This document shows, in pieces, positions 7,941-10,115 of a DNA stretch of 10,115 nucleotides. Every line of letters starts with the position of its first letter. The stretch's first letter is position 1. The position numbers were made by a program, and so were the translations under genes. Origin of the DNA: Isohypsibius dastychi (taxonomy: Eukaryota > Tardigrada > Eutardigrada > Parachela > Isohypsibiidae). Below the pieces are notes generated by a model. The model made no database searches and was not told the origin of the DNA. It was given only the letters and a program-made list of their open reading frames with translations. The stretch spans positions 1 through 10,115 of the forward strand of contig JAQIWT010001618.1 in assembly GCA_034696485.1 (NCBI GenBank). Reading direction: 5' to 3'.

Positions 7941-8156
7941 ACAAAATTTACTGGTGTTACAGCGACCAGCCTCGACCACGGAAACCGATTACTGGAGAGA
8001 ACAACTTGGATATCTATCGGTTTTTAACTTCATGAATCTAACTCACTTATCTTTTGGGTGTCTTGATGAATATTACCCGCTCACCGCGGCAAGATCTTCG
8101 ATTCACAATGTTGGAAGCAGACTTTTTCCAATGAAAATCGGCTTAGGCACAACCAC

Positions 8157-8722
8157 TTGCGGTCCATATCCATCGGAACTGTACCGGGAGTTAAGGACAC
8201 ACCATCTCTTCACACCCGACAGCGAGAGCAAGCTCCAATTCCACCTTCAAAGCCACCTCCATTTCTAGCCAAAGCCCCGACAATGAAGACCTACAACCAG
8301 AAACGACGAGCTCGAGCGACGAAATCAGCCAAGAAACAAAAGGTCGACCCCAATTCGACGAAGACGACGACAGACGACGGGGCTAAGCCAAAGGGCTGCA
8401 TCTTTAAATGGGAAGTTTGTGATTGAAATATCTTTGCCCATTCCGAATCTCGGAAAGATATCATGCAGTACATCCTTTGGTGCAAAGAAGCTTTTGAGGA
8501 ACTGGAATCGATCGTCAAACTCCCGGACGTTCCGGTTGAGGTGAAGCAACGCGCAGCTAAACTGAGCGTGAGTTCATAATTATCCCACTTCAACCTTTCT
8601 TGATTTAAAACTGTTTCTTCTTACAGCAAACTGGTTCTCCTGTACTGGGATCTTCAGCCTTTGAGAAATTTGTCTTAATGATGAGAAACTTACTGATGAA
8701 TACTGAAATGACGCGCTCGTAA
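8157..8722 (+). pseudogene. Two-exon gene fragment, unrecognised; basic/Pro-rich then helical
   Basis: The plus frame first encodes a disordered part with APIPPSKPPPFLAKAPT and a lysine/arginine-rich stretch (QKRRARATKSAKKQKVD) resembling a nuclear localisation signal. A TGA at 8424-8426 interrupts it, and the same frame continues with SRKDIMQYILWCKEAFEELE and KLPDVPVEVKQRAAKLS to a donor at 8568. A clear 59-base intron (8568-8626) leads in phase to QTGSPVLGSSAFEKFVLMMR and a stop at 8720-8722. The matching phase across the intron argues that this really was a gene. The lysine-rich part could suggest a nuclear protein, but that is inference. No family is recognised, and the nonsense codon makes it likely a pseudogene. 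Confidence 0.55.
8568..8626 (+). other. Predicted 59-base spliceosomal intron
   Basis: The donor is AGC|GTGAGT and the acceptor CTGTTTCTTCTTACAG|CAA. The pyrimidine tract and short length are typical of nematode introns. Both flanking exons are open in the same phase, and the intron itself contains an in-frame stop (TAA). Confidence 0.7.
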
Positions 8723-8985
8723 GCGATAGAGAAATTGTGGAAGATTCAGAGTCCTAAGAGTCGAACGAAGAACCAACAACCCTCGTTGAACGTCCGGCTG
8801 ACCAAGGTGCGGGTATGCAAACCATCCTTGTTTGGGAAATTCCAGCCTTTCAGTACCTGGACGCTCAAGCTAGATCAACTTGCAAGGCGACATCATCTAG
8901 CAGCGCAGCTGTTACCGTGGAAGGATCTGTTATTGCCGAAAAAAAGCAGACCTCGAGACCGACAAACAGAAGACCAACCTGGTGA
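8707..8985 (+). pseudogene. Coding-like acidic/Ser-rich tail in a shifted frame
   Basis: Directly after the exon ending at 8722, another plus frame overlaps it and reads DALVSDREIVEDSES, a TAA (8755-8757), then ESNEEPTTLVERPADQGAG and ARSTCKATSSSSAAVTVEGS before a TGA at 8983-8985. The acidic, serine-rich composition is like a disordered C-terminal tail and is more protein-like than the longer overlapping frame at 8735-9079, which is arginine/leucine-rich and looks like its shadow. A frameshift near 8705 would connect it with the upstream gene. Not recognised. Confidence 0.4.
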
Positions 8986-9087
8986 AGATGACCGCATCAG
9001 GGATTCATGTTGGAAAGTGATTTCAGGAGGACTGCGAAAATTGCTTCAATCAAGCAACACAAGAAGCCGCAGAGGATAAGAATTAAA

Positions 9088-9970
9088 AGAGCAGGATTAT
9101 CCATAATATCCCCCTCTTGCAACACCACCTCATCTCGGGTCGATGAAATTGCTAAGTGCTCCTCATGGCTTATCCGGGATGGCTATCTACTATTAGCAAC
9201 TATAATCTCGAAAAGTGAGCGAATAATTGCCCTTGAAATACTCATATTCTCTTGTGCATGATGCCACACTTCATATATCTCTACGACACGAGATCTCTTC
9301 AGTTGGGCTAGCTTTAACTCTTCCGTGGTTGAAACACCAACGAATGAACGTTCAAGGTCAGAATGTGAACAGCTGCGATCAATACTTACTTCCGCGCATG
9401 CTCTACAAAGGGTGAATATTGACTTATTGATCAGTCGAGCCATCGGAACCGGTTAACGCAAGACACGAGGTGGGTCTAAAATACTGTGGTCCAAAAAACT
9501 GATCAATGGGGAGAAAACCGGTTCTGATAATATCTGGGTGCGGAATAGGAAGGTTTTTCTTGGCGCAGACAGAGGGATAAGGACTGGTTATGTCTTTATA
9601 AGAAATCCGCTCCTCGGCTTGAACTTGATGCAAGGGTTCATACGGTTCGCTTCGCCCCCAGATGAGCATGCCTGAATATCAAGGGGTGATGTAAGGGTCG
9701 ATTAAATTCGATCAATTTCAGGCTGTTTTTTCATAATATTACATTTCCAATTCCACATTTCTTGGTCATTGAACGCTTTTAAGCGAATAAAATTTTGCTA
9801 TTGAAGAGAGCGATCATATAACTCCTCATTTTACCCCGTCAAAGGCAAAAATCGCCGGATCAAAGCAGTCTGGACACCCATGAAAGCGGCACCCCTGAAA
9901 CTCATAAAATGAGTTCATTGTAGAGCGGTCCGCAATCCGCATCACATGGGAATCGCTCGACCATAAATTT
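9088..9970 (-). pseudogene. Maverick protein-primed DNA polymerase B, exonuclease end and palm
   Basis: In minus-strand order a frame at about 9970-9829 contains FYEFQGCRFHGCPDC, the family's 'YEFHGC-WHGC-C' block, ending at a TGA. The frame 9669-9424 has GRSEPYEPL and then DITSPYPSVCAKKNLPIPHP (motif A, 9574-9594), which in relatives is D-x-T-S-L-Y-P followed by Y-P-x-G-H-P. Here the Leu and Gly have become Pro. After another frame change, 9443-9183 reads LCRACAE, then CSHSDLERSF and RVVEIYEVWHH, a hallmark of this polymerase. An in-frame TAG (9183-9185) follows, and matching sequence goes on to GDIMDNPAL near 9088. Motifs B and C are absent. The region between 9828 and 9669 is eroded or shortened. 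Confidence 0.87.
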
Positions 9971-10115
9971 CATTTTGAAGATTGTTTTTATATACAGTCG
10001 ATTATGGTGTGACCACTTCAAAGACTCGCACGACGCTCTCCGCTTTTGTACAAACGCTTATTCTGGATGCAAGGCTATGGAATCTGGCGGCATGAACAAG
10101 GCTCGAAATAATGAG
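9971..10115. other. Window edge, no gene recognised
   Basis: The N-terminal exonuclease part of the Maverick polymerase should continue here on the minus strand, but the frame is closed by a TGA near 9980 and no family motif is seen to the end of the window. Confidence 0.5.

Noticed and set aside
8291-8593. Minus-strand open frames
   Set aside because: They are antisense to the plus-strand exon that has a phase-consistent intron and better composition.
8735-9079. Plus-strand open frame of 114 codons
   Set aside because: It is Arg/Leu/Lys-rich and appears to be the shadow of the more protein-like acidic frame at 8707-8985; its end also overlaps the minus-strand Maverick polymerase.
9007-9415. 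Plus-strand open frames
   Set aside because: They are antisense to the Maverick polymerase block that contains RVVEIYEVWHH.
1-10115. tRNA, rRNA, CRISPR arrays, bacterial promoters or ribosome binding sites
   Set aside because: No cloverleaf, rRNA core sequence or regularly spaced repeats were seen, and the content is eukaryotic.

Overview
The window looks like repeat-rich chromosomal DNA of a eukaryote, most likely a nematode (Caenorhabditis-like). This rests on short GT-AG introns with worm-style pyrimidine-rich acceptors (for example 8568-8626), moderate AT richness, and the families present. There are no bacterial features. Nearly every recognisable gene is broken by stops and frameshifts, so this reads as a graveyard of mobile elements with decaying host-derived genes between them. 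No organism name can be proven from the sequence.

Layout. (1) About 40-3105, minus strand: a degenerate Ty3/gypsy-type LTR retrotransposon. In minus-strand order it has gag with a CCHC zinc knuckle, a protease trace, the spacer, reverse transcriptase (with YLDD) and a possible RNase H start. It runs off or fades at the left edge and has no LTR or leader visible at its gag end. (2) About 3096-3850, plus strand: a frameshifted major capsid protein of the Polinton/Maverick family, abutting the gag remnant. (3) About 4610-4995, plus strand: the C-terminal palm of a Maverick protein-primed family B DNA polymerase, with its motif C changed. (4) About 5392-7014, minus strand: a multi-exon, partly deleted copy of the RhoGEF gene ect-2 (ECT2/Pebble), with BRCT, DH and PH segments in the correct order, retained introns, an in-frame stop and a frameshift. 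(5) About 7190-8985, plus strand: coding-like exons of one or two unrecognised genes, also broken. (6) About 9088-9970, minus strand: another Maverick polymerase fragment covering the end of the exonuclease part and palm motif A, opposite in orientation to the piece at 4610-4995.

The genes do not work together as an operon or pathway. The main biological interest is a duplicated, intron-bearing cytokinesis RhoGEF gene lying between Maverick capsid and polymerase fragments. Nematode Mavericks are known to carry cargo genes between genomes, so captured cargo is one explanation. A local duplication later hit by transposons is the plainer one. All family calls here come from reading motifs by eye; no database search was run.
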